DNA of 64,000 nucleotides from FEB-25 sp963776795 (GTDB taxonomy: Bacteria; Chloroflexota; Anaerolineae; Anaerolineales; UBA4823), in contig CAVZNX010000013.1 in the NCBI GenBank assembly GCA_963776795.1, positions 1,449,686 to 1,513,685 on the forward strand. The letters run 5' to 3'. Made by a program: the position numbers and the translations under genes. The notes beneath the pieces are model-generated. The model worked only from the letters and a program-made list of their open reading frames with translations, was not told the origin of the DNA and ran no database searches. Shown here piece by piece: positions 1 to 8,526 of the stretch; within the stretch, counting starts at the first letter, position 1; the number at the start of each line of letters is the position of its first letter.

Positions 1-1
1 T

Positions 2-487
2 CCAAAACAGCTGTGGACGACCAAGGAGATGGATTACACCCTGATGACCTATACGCTCACGGAAGCTGCCCGGGTGGCTGAGCGGCACGGCATTAAAATC
101 GGCCTTGAACCGCACCAACAGTATTCCAAATCCAAGGCCGGGTTAGATAGCATCTATGACCTGGTGAAGTCACCTGCCATTGGCATCAACTACGACACCG
201 GGAACAGCTACCTGGCTGGTACTGATGACACATACGAGTGGCTCACCCATGTGGTGGATCGCCTGGTGCACTTGCATGCCAAGGATATCAGCATCAAGCA
301 GAGCGAAGCTGAGCACGGTAAGGTGACCGGCACACCGACGGGCTGCGCATGTGGCGATGGCGTGGTGGATTGGAAGCGCATGATCGAGATCGTCAAGAAG
401 TGCCCCAACGACATCGTCTTCAGCGTGGAATGCGGCACGGTTGCAGATGCCATCCGCAGCTACGAGCACCTGAGCAAGCTGATCTGA
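2..487 (+). CDS. Sugar phosphate isomerase/epimerase-like TIM barrel protein (5' truncated by window)
   Basis: The reading frame is open to the window edge (the first complete codon is at base 2), so the true start lies upstream; the internal ATG at 29 is not convincing as a start. The 160 visible residues are the C-terminal half of an AP-endonuclease-2/xylose-isomerase-like barrel. Visible elements are an IGLEPH strand with metal-ligand-type Glu and His, an INYDTGNS strand, an HLHAKD strand, and a final strand ending in VECG. The family isomerises or epimerises sugars, sugar phosphates or inositols with a divalent metal; the substrate cannot be read from sequence. A second, distantly related barrel gene follows 120 bp downstream on the same strand, suggesting a shared carbohydrate pathway. 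Confidence 0.85.
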   Translation, partial: PKQLWTTKEMDYTLMTYTLTEAARVAERHGIKIGLEPHQQYSKSKAGLDSIYDLVKSPAIGINYDTGNSYLAGTDDTYEWLTHVVDRLVHLHAKDISIKQSEAEHGKVTGTPTGCACGDGVVDWKRMIEIVKKCPNDIVFSVECGTVADAIRSYEHLSKLI

Positions 488-607
488 TACGGCTTGGAGC
501 GTTGAGTAATTAAATCAGCTGCGTGAGAGAAAAGCTGGGAAATTTCGACTGCCCTGAGCGGGAGAGTCCAGCTAAACTTGATTGCACGATCCTTTTAAGG
601 AGAGACC

Positions 608-1570
608 ATGCGCATCGGCGTATTTTCTGTGATATTTCAACAATTGCCGTTCGAACAAGCCCTGAACAAGATCCTGTCTTATGGAGCGACCGCGGTAGAG
701 ATCGGCACCGGTGGACTTCCCGGAGCCCACCACTGCCCGATCGATGAGCTGCTGGCCAGCCCAGAAAAATTACGGATTTATTTGAAGGCAATAGAAGAGC
801 GCGGGATGATCATCAGCGCCTTCAGCTGCCACTGGAACCCGCTTGACCCCAACCCTGACATTGCCCGGGCCTCGGATGAGCTCTTCCGCAAGACGGTACG
901 CCTGGCCGAGATGTGCGGGGTGCCAGCTATAAACTTGATGGCTGGTCTGCCTGCCGGCTCAGCGACGGATAAGATGCCTAACTGGGTCACTTGCCCGTGG
1001 CCACCCCATTTCCTGGAGATCCTGGATTACCAGTGGAACCAGGTTGCTATCCCTTACTGGCGACCGGCTGCCAGCTTCGCCGAACAGCACAACGTGAAGA
1101 TTGGGGTCGAGATGCACCCCGGCATGCTGATATATAACGTCGAAACCATGCTGCGCATGCGCGAAGCCTGCGGCCCAGCCATGGGTTGCAATTTCGATCC
1201 CAGCCACCTGTTTTGGAACGGGGTTGACCCCGTGGCAGCCATCAGTAAACTAGGCGAAGCGATTGTGCACGTACACGCCAAGGATTGCTATGTCGATCCA
1301 TTCAACGTGGCAGTGAACGGCTGCAATGACCATAAGAATTACACCGACATCCCGCACCGCTCGTGGACCTTCCGCACCATCGGTTATGGGCACGACTTGA
1401 AAGTGTGGAAGGACATCATCACGGCCCTGCGGATGGTCGGGTACGACCACGCGATCTCACTCGAGCACGAGGACGGCATGATGTCTTTCGATGAAGGCGT
1501 ACAAAAAGGTCTGGCAGCCCTGCGCGAGGTGGTAACCGTTGAGAGCCCGGGAGAAATGTTCTGGGCCTGA
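608..1570 (+). CDS. Sugar phosphate isomerase/epimerase (xylose isomerase-like TIM barrel)
   Basis: Complete 320-aa protein starting at an ATG preceded by AAGGAGAG. It has the usual length and strand motifs of the AP-endonuclease-2 barrel family: VEMHPG near residue 167, NFDPSH near 195, VHVHAKD near 220 and SLEHED near 284. These supply the Glu, Asp and His residues that normally hold a divalent metal. The PSHLFW stretch and the insert around residues 230-250 resemble dehydrogenase- or epimerase-associated IolE/IolI-like members, but the substrate is not assignable. No signal peptide, so cytoplasmic. It probably works with the truncated barrel gene upstream and perhaps the M24-fold gene downstream. 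Confidence 0.88.
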   Translation: MRIGVFSVIFQQLPFEQALNKILSYGATAVEIGTGGLPGAHHCPIDELLASPEKLRIYLKAIEERGMIISAFSCHWNPLDPNPDIARASDELFRKTVRLAEMCGVPAINLMAGLPAGSATDKMPNWVTCPWPPHFLEILDYQWNQVAIPYWRPAASFAEQHNVKIGVEMHPGMLIYNVETMLRMREACGPAMGCNFDPSHLFWNGVDPVAAISKLGEAIVHVHAKDCYVDPFNVAVNGCNDHKNYTDIPHRSWTFRTIGYGHDLKVWKDIITALRMVGYDHAISLEHEDGMMSFDEGVQKGLAALREVVTVESPGEMFWA

Positions 1571-1668
1571 ACAACTACGGCTCAGCTGAAATAGATAAAA
1601 CCTGGGAGCTGGATACTCACATCCCTGGATGTTTCGTCCAGGCATGCACCCAGGAGTGAGGTGAAATT

Positions 1669-2745
1669 GTGAATGAACAGGAACGCAAGCTCGAAATAAT
1701 CCGCACATGGATGGCCAGCCGCAGCCTGGGAGCGCTATACCTGGAAACTGCTGGTAGCTTTGCCTGGGCAACTTGCGGTGCAGCTTCTTACATTAATACT
1801 GCGTCAAGCAATGGACTGGCGTCCATATTAATCACCCACGAGCACCACTACATCCTTACAACCAACATCGAAGCGCCTCGCATCCAGCACGAAGAACAGC
1901 TGGCCTCGCGTGGGTGGGAGTTCCTGGTCAACCCGTGGTATGAGGCTCCGGTAGCCGTTTCACAGCTGAGCGAGGGGCTGACCCTGGCTTCGGATGCTGC
2001 AATCCCAGGTGCATTGAATCTCTCGGCTGACCTGGCCAGGTTGCGGGCTAACCTGACACCTGAGGAAGGGCAACATTTCAGGGAGCTGGGAAAAGCCTGC
2101 GCCAATGCCATGCTGGCTGCGTGCCAGGAAGTACAGCCGGGCCAAAGCGAGCACCAGATCGGCGCCAAGCTGGCAGAACACGCTGAGAGCCAGGGAGTGC
2201 AGGCGATCGTGAACCTGATCGCCACTGACGAACGTATCTTCGCCTACCGGCACCCGCTTCCAACGGGGAAGAAGCTGGATAAATATGCCATGCTGATCCT
2301 GTGCGGACGCCAGCACGGCCTGGTCTGCTCGCTCACCCGCCTGGTCCATTTTGGTCCTTTATCTGATGAGCTAAAAAGAAAAATGGCCGCAACAGCCAGG
2401 GTCGACGCAACTTTTATCAGCTCAACCAGGCCTGGCCAGAGCCTGGTCGGTATTTTTGACAAGGCAATTGCTGCGTATGCCGAGGCTGGTTACCCGGGTG
2501 AGTGGCAAAAGCACCACCAGGGTGGCACATCGGGCTACGAGCCGCGCGAATACCTGGCTTTACCTGGCTCTACCGACCGCGTAGTCGTCGGGCAAGTGTA
2601 CGCCTGGAATCCTTCGATCACAGGATGTAAATCGGAGGATACCATCCTGGTCGGCGAGGCGAAAAACGAAGTCCTGACTGAGATTGCAGGCTGGCCAAAG
2701 CTTACTGTCGACGGATTGGACCGCCCGGGCATCCTGGTCGTGTAA
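1669..2745 (+). CDS. M24-family (creatinase/aminopeptidase fold) hydrolase, metal ligands altered
   Basis: 358 aa from a GTG at 1669, with a CAGGAG ribosome site upstream. The N-terminal ~135 residues match the creatinase N-domain and the rest the pita-bread catalytic fold. The usual metal-binding pair of aspartates in the 'D-x-G ... D-x-TR' region is not present: the protein reads LILCGRQHG followed by CSLTR. The later His (KHHQGG) and Glu (CKSED) are retained. Full metallopeptidase function is therefore doubtful; a creatinase-like metal-independent hydrolase is one alternative. Cytoplasmic. It ends just before a strong terminator, so it closes the short operon starting with the isomerase-like gene. 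Confidence 0.8.
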   Translation: MNEQERKLEIIRTWMASRSLGALYLETAGSFAWATCGAASYINTASSNGLASILITHEHHYILTTNIEAPRIQHEEQLASRGWEFLVNPWYEAPVAVSQLSEGLTLASDAAIPGALNLSADLARLRANLTPEEGQHFRELGKACANAMLAACQEVQPGQSEHQIGAKLAEHAESQGVQAIVNLIATDERIFAYRHPLPTGKKLDKYAMLILCGRQHGLVCSLTRLVHFGPLSDELKRKMAATARVDATFISSTRPGQSLVGIFDKAIAAYAEAGYPGEWQKHHQGGTSGYEPREYLALPGSTDRVVVGQVYAWNPSITGCKSEDTILVGEAKNEVLTEIAGWPKLTVDGLDRPGILVV

Positions 2746-2776
2746 AAGACACCCACCGTCCAACACAAAAATGATC

Positions 2777-2803
2777 AAACCTGCCAGATTGGCAGGTTTT
2801 TTG
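2777..2803 (+). terminator. Rho-independent terminator after M24-family gene
   Basis: A perfect 6-bp GC stem (CCTGCC / GGCAGG) with a 5-nt loop, flanked by AAA and followed by six T residues. It lies 30 bp after the stop codon of the M24-fold gene on the plus strand. Confidence 0.88.
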
Positions 2804-2905
2804 TTGCCGATGGCCGGGCGTATCGTCAGCAACAAAATGCGGAACATGGTCTATACTTGTATTCAGGCAACCTTCCAGAAGACATGTCCTGAAGGGAGAT
2901 AAGGT

Positions 2906-3757
2906 ATGGATACTGCTGCGTTTCGTGACCAGGTAGTGATCATCACCGGGGCCTCGGCGGGGATAGGCCGCGCCCTGGCACTCCAACTGGCCCGGCAAGG
3001 CGCCAGGGTGGCTATCGCAGCCCGCCGGGCTGATCGCCTGGAGCAAGTGGCTGCTGAGTTCAGTGCAGCAGGAGCTGAGGTGCTGACCCTACCAATGGAT
3101 GTAAGCGACGAAACTCAATGTAAAGCACTGGTGGAAAAGACCACATCAACCTTCGGCAGGCTGGACATGCTGGTTAATAATGCCGGGTTGGCAGCCTCAG
3201 CTTTATTTGACGACTACCACGACCTGAGTCTATTCCACCACACGATGGATGTTAATTTGTATGGGGCGGTGAGCTGCACCTATTACGCCTTGCCACACCT
3301 CAAGCAAAGCCAGGGGCGGATCCTGGCAATATCCAGCCTGGGTGGCAAGACAGCCATCCCGTATAACACCCCATATTGTGCCAGCAAATATGGTCTACAT
3401 GGATTTTGTGACTCGCTTCGCATGGAGCTTAAGCAGCATAACGTAAGCGTCACAGTGGTCTGCCCCTGGTGGGTGGCAACTGAGTTCCACGCAGCCCAGC
3501 TAAATAAGGACGGTGTGCCGCGCGGCCCTGCCCGTGGAAAGGATTACTATACCAGCAAGACAATGACCGCTGACCGTTGCGCTGAGATTGCCCTGAAGGC
3601 GGCCTACAAACGCCGACGGGAGGTGCTGATGGGCCCAGGGAAACTGGCTATCTGGCTGAAAGTGATTGCACCGGGTTTCCTGGACTGGCTGTCAATAAAA
3701 ATATTCCTGGAACCAGCCGCCCGCCGCGCCAGAGAAGCCCAGGCAAAAGGGGAATAG
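2906..3757 (+). CDS. SDR family NAD(P)-dependent oxidoreductase
   Basis: 283-aa classical short-chain dehydrogenase with GAAGGGAG upstream of the ATG. The dinucleotide motif TGASAGIG lies near residue 15, the structural VNNAG near 90, the catalytic Ser near 142, and the Tyr-x-x-x-Lys pair as YCASK at 157-161. The ARR after the second strand suggests a preference for NADP(H). The C-terminal ~40 residues contain a hydrophobic stretch (LAIWLKVIAPGFLDWLSIKIFL), as in SDRs that act at the membrane on lipids or ketones. The substrate is unknown. The methyltransferase gene follows after 19 bp, so the two are probably co-transcribed. Confidence 0.93.
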   Translation: MDTAAFRDQVVIITGASAGIGRALALQLARQGARVAIAARRADRLEQVAAEFSAAGAEVLTLPMDVSDETQCKALVEKTTSTFGRLDMLVNNAGLAASALFDDYHDLSLFHHTMDVNLYGAVSCTYYALPHLKQSQGRILAISSLGGKTAIPYNTPYCASKYGLHGFCDSLRMELKQHNVSVTVVCPWWVATEFHAAQLNKDGVPRGPARGKDYYTSKTMTADRCAEIALKAAYKRRREVLMGPGKLAIWLKVIAPGFLDWLSIKIFLEPAARRAREAQAKGE

Positions 3758-3776
3758 AACACCCGGGGAGGCTGAA

Positions 3777-4625
3777 ATGCCCGAGACCACGGAGCAAGAG
3801 ATCAGCGGGATACCCGAAACATTATTCGTTACGCTTTATTTGCGGGCGATGGAATCGCAACGCCCGGACGCCCTGATCAGGGATGATAAAGCCGTGGAGC
3901 TGATCAATTCGCTGAGCTACGACTTCGAGCGGGTGCGATCGATCCCGCTAAGCGAGGAAAACAAGCTCGTGATCATCCTGCGCAGCCGTTATATCGACCG
4001 TTGTGCCAGGAGCTTCGTTGAGCGCCAGCCGGATGCAAGCGTGGTGCACATCGGGTGCGGGCTCGACTCCCGCTTTGAGCGGGTCGATAATGGACAGGCT
4101 GAGTGGTATGACCTGGATTTTCCGCATGTCATCGAGACCCGCCGGAAAGTTTTTGGTGATGAAGGAAGTCGCCACCACCTGCTGGGCTGCTCGGTGTTGG
4201 ACAATGCATGGATGGATATGATCAGCGTACAGCACCCACAATCATTACTCTTCCTGGCTGAAGGGGTCTTTATGTACTTCACAGCTGAACAAGTCAAGTC
4301 GCTGCTTATTAAGCTGCTTGATCATTTCCCCGGCTCACAGCTGGTCTTTGACATCTATTCACCGGTGCACGTTTGGCGCCACAACCTGCAGACGTCAAGA
4401 TCAAAGATATCCATGCGGGCAAGCTGGGGTATTTGGCGAGGCGAGCAGGTCGAGCACTGGGATAAAGGAATCCACTTGCTCGACGAGTGGGGTTATTTCG
4501 ATGAGCCTGAGCCACGCCTTCGGCGTATCCGCTGGCTAAAGCCAATCGATGCGATTTTCAGGACCCTGCGTATCTACCACTTCAGGCTAGGCGGGGAAAC
4601 AAGCAATGGCGCGATGGTCAACTAA
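3777..4625 (+). CDS. Class I SAM-dependent methyltransferase, LCMT/TcmP-like
   Basis: 282 aa with GGGGAGG upstream of the ATG. Motif I is VVHIGCGLDSR near residue 88, and DLDFPHVIE follows near 111; both are typical of the leucine-carboxyl-methyltransferase/PPM-type O-methyltransferase family that includes polyketide TcmP. FLAEGVFMYF near residue 160 is the usual motif IV/V strand. No signal peptide. It is encoded in tandem with the SDR, so both may modify the same small molecule; the acceptor substrate is unknown. Confidence 0.9.
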   Translation: MPETTEQEISGIPETLFVTLYLRAMESQRPDALIRDDKAVELINSLSYDFERVRSIPLSEENKLVIILRSRYIDRCARSFVERQPDASVVHIGCGLDSRFERVDNGQAEWYDLDFPHVIETRRKVFGDEGSRHHLLGCSVLDNAWMDMISVQHPQSLLFLAEGVFMYFTAEQVKSLLIKLLDHFPGSQLVFDIYSPVHVWRHNLQTSRSKISMRASWGIWRGEQVEHWDKGIHLLDEWGYFDEPEPRLRRIRWLKPIDAIFRTLRIYHFRLGGETSNGAMVN

Positions 4626-4690
4626 TCCACCATTGTGTGTGGATCATCGTATATAATAATATTAACCAAATATTAAGAAAGGACGGAGCC

Positions 4691-6559
4691 ATGATCAGCC
4701 CAAGAAAAAATCGAATATCTCGACCCGTTTTTTCCATCTTATTTATCGTCGTCATTATGGTTAGCCTGATCCTGCCAGCAGGCCTGGCAAATGCAGGTAC
4801 ATCAACAGGCAGCTCTTATATCATTGTATTTAAAGACGAGGTCAATGCAGCGGCGCAGGCCTCAGAAGTTGCCAATGCTTATGGGCTGCAAACAGGTTTC
4901 ATCTACCAGCATGCGTTGAAAGGGATGTCAGCCGTGGTTCCAGAAGGACGGCTGGTGGCTCTGCAGCATGATCCGCGTGTGGCCTACGTGGTGGAAGACC
5001 TGCCCCGCTCGATCGATGCCCAGAGCATGCCCACTGGCATCCAGCGCATATTCGCCGACACAAACCCAGAAATCGCTATCAACGGCGTGGATGACTGGCG
5101 GGTGGATGTCGATGTAGCTGTGATCGACACGGGGATCGACCTCCAGCACCCTGAATTAAATGTTGTGGGTGGGGTAAACTGCACCACCAACATTTTCTTC
5201 CCCACCTGTGTTGCAGGTGGCGATGATGACCATTATCACGGCACACACGTTGCCGGAACCATCGGTGCACTTGACAACGGCAGTGGTGTGGTTGGCGTGG
5301 CACCTGGAGCCCGCCTGTACGCGGTCAAGGTGCTTAATAAAAGCGGTAGCGGATATTCATCCTGGATCATCGCCGGGATTGACTGGGTTGCAGCCAATTC
5401 TGCCACGATCGAAGTAGCCAATATGAGCCTGGGTGGTAGTGGCTTCAGCCAGGCTGAGTATGACGCCATCCAGGGTGCAGTGGACCGAGGGGTAGCCTTT
5501 GCTGTGGCAGCAGGTAACAATGATGCGGATGCGCGTAACTACAGCCCTGGTGGATTTAATAATGTCCTTTCGGTGAGTGCCCTGGCCGATTTTGATGGCC
5601 TGCCTGGTGGCCTGGGAAGCCCCACCTGCCGTGCAGACCAGGATGACACCCTGGCCGATTTTAGCAACTGGGGACCCGAAGTGGATGTGGCGGCACCGGG
5701 GGTGTGCATCCTGTCAACCTACCCACTGGAACAAGGTGAATATGGGACGATCAGCGGTACATCCATGGCCAGCCCGCACGCTGCTGGTGCTTTAGCGCTG
5801 CTGGCGAGTATGAATAACCCGGGCAATGCCACCGACGTCTACAACCTTTACAACCAGGTAAAGGCAGCTGGAAATTTCGACTGGACCGATGATTTAGGGG
5901 ATGGCATCCAGGAGCCCTTGTTGGATGTCAGCAACACAGGCATCTTCAACCCAGCCCTGGTTCCCGGTGTAGGCGGCACTGCTCCTGCTGCGCCTACCAA
6001 CTTGAGTGCGACAGCCGTATCCAGTAGCCAGATCAACCTGGCCTGGACGGATAACTCTGATAATGAAACCGGCTTTAAGGTTGAGCGTTGCGCTGGTGTA
6101 GGTTGTGCCGAATTTGCCCAGGTCACCACGCTTGGCGAAAACGTTTCCAGCTGGTCAGAGACTGGTCTGGCACCCTCCACGAGTTATAGCTACCGGGTGA
6201 GGGCATACAATGCGGCTGGTGATTCGGAATATTCAAATATTGCCAGTGCGGTGACGCTCGTAGCTCCAGCTATACCTGCCGCACCCACCAACCTGGCAGC
6301 AACCGTAATCTCAAAGAGCCAGATTAACCTGGCCTGGACGGATAATTCGTCGAACGAGACAGGTTTCCGGATCGAGCGGTGTAAGGGCTCGACCTGCACC
6401 AATTTTACTTTGGTCGCTAGCGTGGGTGCCAATGTCACAAGCTATTCAAATACGAAACTGAACGCCAACACAACCTATCGATACCGCGTCTATGCTTACA
6501 ATGCCGGCGGTAACTCGGGGTACTCAGACATCGCTACGGCAACGACATTGCGACGGTAG
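4691..6559 (+). CDS. Secreted subtilisin-like serine protease (S8) with inhibitor I9 propeptide and two Fn3 domains
   Basis: I place the start at the ATG at 4691, preceded by AAAGGACGG, rather than an in-frame ATG at 4637 lacking a ribosome site; this gives 622 aa with a clean Sec signal peptide (KNRISR, then a hydrophobic core ending ANAG). An I9-type propeptide occupies about residues 35-115. The catalytic triad is visible: Asp in VIDTGID (~145), His in HGTHVAGT (~184) and Ser in GTSMASPHAAG (~357). Two fibronectin type III repeats (about 437-517 and 533-622) end the protein; they are close copies (both contain INLAWTDNS and NETGF). Probably an exported protease acting on extracellular protein. 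A TATAAT at 4652-4657 may be its -10 box. Confidence 0.94.
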   Translation: MISPRKNRISRPVFSILFIVVIMVSLILPAGLANAGTSTGSSYIIVFKDEVNAAAQASEVANAYGLQTGFIYQHALKGMSAVVPEGRLVALQHDPRVAYVVEDLPRSIDAQSMPTGIQRIFADTNPEIAINGVDDWRVDVDVAVIDTGIDLQHPELNVVGGVNCTTNIFFPTCVAGGDDDHYHGTHVAGTIGALDNGSGVVGVAPGARLYAVKVLNKSGSGYSSWIIAGIDWVAANSATIEVANMSLGGSGFSQAEYDAIQGAVDRGVAFAVAAGNNDADARNYSPGGFNNVLSVSALADFDGLPGGLGSPTCRADQDDTLADFSNWGPEVDVAAPGVCILSTYPLEQGEYGTISGTSMASPHAAGALALLASMNNPGNATDVYNLYNQVKAAGNFDWTDDLGDGIQEPLLDVSNTGIFNPALVPGVGGTAPAAPTNLSATAVSSSQINLAWTDNSDNETGFKVERCAGVGCAEFAQVTTLGENVSSWSETGLAPSTSYSYRVRAYNAAGDSEYSNIASAVTLVAPAIPAAPTNLAATVISKSQINLAWTDNSSNETGFRIERCKGSTCTNFTLVASVGANVTSYSNTKLNANTTYRYRVYAYNAGGNSGYSDIATATTLRR

Positions 6560-6882
6560 CATAATCAAAAGATCATTCCTGAGAATTATCATCACGTCAG
6601 GAATTAATTATCAGACCTCTGGTGGGTGGGTGATCGTCAAATCCCCACCCACTTTTTTCCCCTATCAGACAAGGATTCTACTGCTCACAGAAAGACAATC
6701 TTGACCATACTTCACAGGACACGAATATGGAGGCACGCAATAATCCAGCCAATTCGGCTAAAGATACCCGGTCAAGCCTTGATATTGCGTATAAAGGATC
6801 AAGTGATCTATTGAGAAATGGTGATGGCTTAAAAAATTGGGGTAAAGGACAAAGCGCCTTTCCAAGAAAAGCGCGGCACCGC
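6560..6882. other. Intergenic region between protease and guaB
   Basis: About 320 bp between convergent genes. It contains the protease terminator at 6621-6660; I see nothing else supported. An open frame from 6727 runs antisense into guaB and has no ribosome site or family resemblance, so it is not called. Confidence 0.6.
6621..6660 (+). terminator. Rho-independent terminator after S8 protease
   Basis: GTGGGTGGG pairs with CCCACCCAC across a ~13-nt loop and is followed by a TTTTTT run, 60 bp after the protease stop codon. Confidence 0.85.
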
Positions 6883-8330
6883 CTAGATCAGCTCCACGTC
6901 ATGGGCATGGGATTCCTGTATCCCAGAGGGCGTGATACGGATGAACTCGGCCACCTGCCAGAGCTCCTCGATCGAACAGGCACCGGCATAGCTCAGCCCG
7001 GAGCGCAGGCCGCCCACCAGCTGGAAAACGACATCTGCCACCGCCCCCTTGTATGGCACGGTGGCTTCCACGCCTTCCGGTACAACCTCACCCCATTCTT
7101 CAATCGCCAGCTCACCGTTGGCCAGCAGCCGGCGCTCAATATTGGCTGATAAAGAAGCCATGCCGCGCACGATTTTGTAACGCTGGCCCTCACGGATGAC
7201 TGTAGCTCCAGGGCTCTCGTCGGTCCCGGCAAACATGCCACCGATCATGACGCTGCTGGCACCAGCCGCCAAAGACTTGGTCAGGTCACCTGAAGTGCGG
7301 ATACCCCCGTCTGCAATTACCGGCACATCCATCACCTGCCCAGCTTCTGCACATTCCAGGAGGGCACTCAGTTGAGGCACCCCAAAACCGGTCACGATGC
7401 GGGTGGTGCAGATCGAGCCAGAGCCAACCCCTACTTTCACTGCATCCGCACCTGCTTCGGCCAGGTCTCTAACGCCTTGTGCAGTAGCCACATTCCCGGC
7501 GATCACCGGAAGGCCTGGGAAGCTCTTTTTCAGATCCTTGACCATGCCCAGCACATGCTCGGAATGCCCATGGGCAATATCCACCACGAGCACATCCACC
7601 CCGGCTGCCTGGCAGCTGCCTGCCCGCTCCATATCCTCGGGGCGCACACCCACGGCCGCACCAACGCGTAAGCGGCCGCGGCTATCTTTTGTCGCATTGG
7701 GATGCTGCTGGATCTTGACAATATCCTGGGCAGTAATCAAGCCGACCAGGTGATCATCTTCGTCAACCAGGGGCAGTTTTTCGATACGGTGCTCGAAAAG
7801 TTTTCGACGTGCCTCCTCCGGGGTTTCAACTTTGGATGCCGTTACCAGCTGCGCGCGGGGCGTCATGACTTCATTGATCTGCATGCCAGTATCTGGTGCA
7901 AGCAACACGTCGCGGCTGGTGACGATCCCAAGCAGGGTATTATCTACGTCGACCACCATCAAGCCGCCCACGTCGTCCCGCTCCATGCGCAGGCGCGCCT
8001 CTCCAATCGTGGCCCCAGGTGAGATGGTGAGGGGGATTTTACGATCAAACTTTCAGAACGCTTCACGCGAGCAACGCAGTCAGCTTGCTGCTCAATGGTC
8101 ATAAAGCGGTGCAGGATACCGATGCCGCCCAGCTGGGCCATGGCAATCGCCATGCGCGTCTCGGTCACGGTATCCATGTTGGCGGAGAGGATGGGGATGG
8201 AGAGCTTGATCCCGGGCACAAGCCTCGTGGAGGTAGACACATCCTTACGGCTTTTGATGGCTGAGCGCTGCGGAACCAGCAGGACATCATCGAAAGTCAG
8301 ACCAAGGTCAGGTCGTATTTTCATAGGCAT
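6883..8330 (-). CDS. guaB: IMP dehydrogenase, reading frame interrupted by a 1-nt deletion
   Basis: IMPDH oxidises IMP to XMP with NAD+, the first committed step of GMP synthesis. The N-terminal part (8330 down to about 8040) has LTFDDVLLVPQ, and the remainder (from about 8031 to 6883) carries the two CBS domains and the catalytic loop GSGSICTTR with the active-site Cys. The frames join if one base is added in the AAAATCCCCC tract on the minus strand (8031-8041), giving a normal ~482-aa enzyme. Because guaB is generally needed for growth without salvage, a sequencing/assembly indel is more likely than a pseudogene. The start is ATG at 8330 with AGGAAT upstream. Confidence 0.92.
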
Positions 8331-8526
8331 TCCTTCTTCGGCATAACCTTATTGTACAGTCAATTCGATAATTTAGGGAATTTGCCTGGCCAAGAACCAA
8401 TAAACGGAGAAATCTGTGAAAAAGATGTAGCCTGAGCTCCAAAGACCAATGCGTTATGGTATAACCTATGAAACTTCAAAAGAAGAAAACCTCACACACC
8501 AGAATACCACCAGGTAGACCAAGACA

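Noticed and set aside
6727..7149. 140-codon plus-strand frame before and across guaB.
   Set aside because: Most of it is antisense to the conserved IMPDH C-terminus, with no ribosome site or family similarity.
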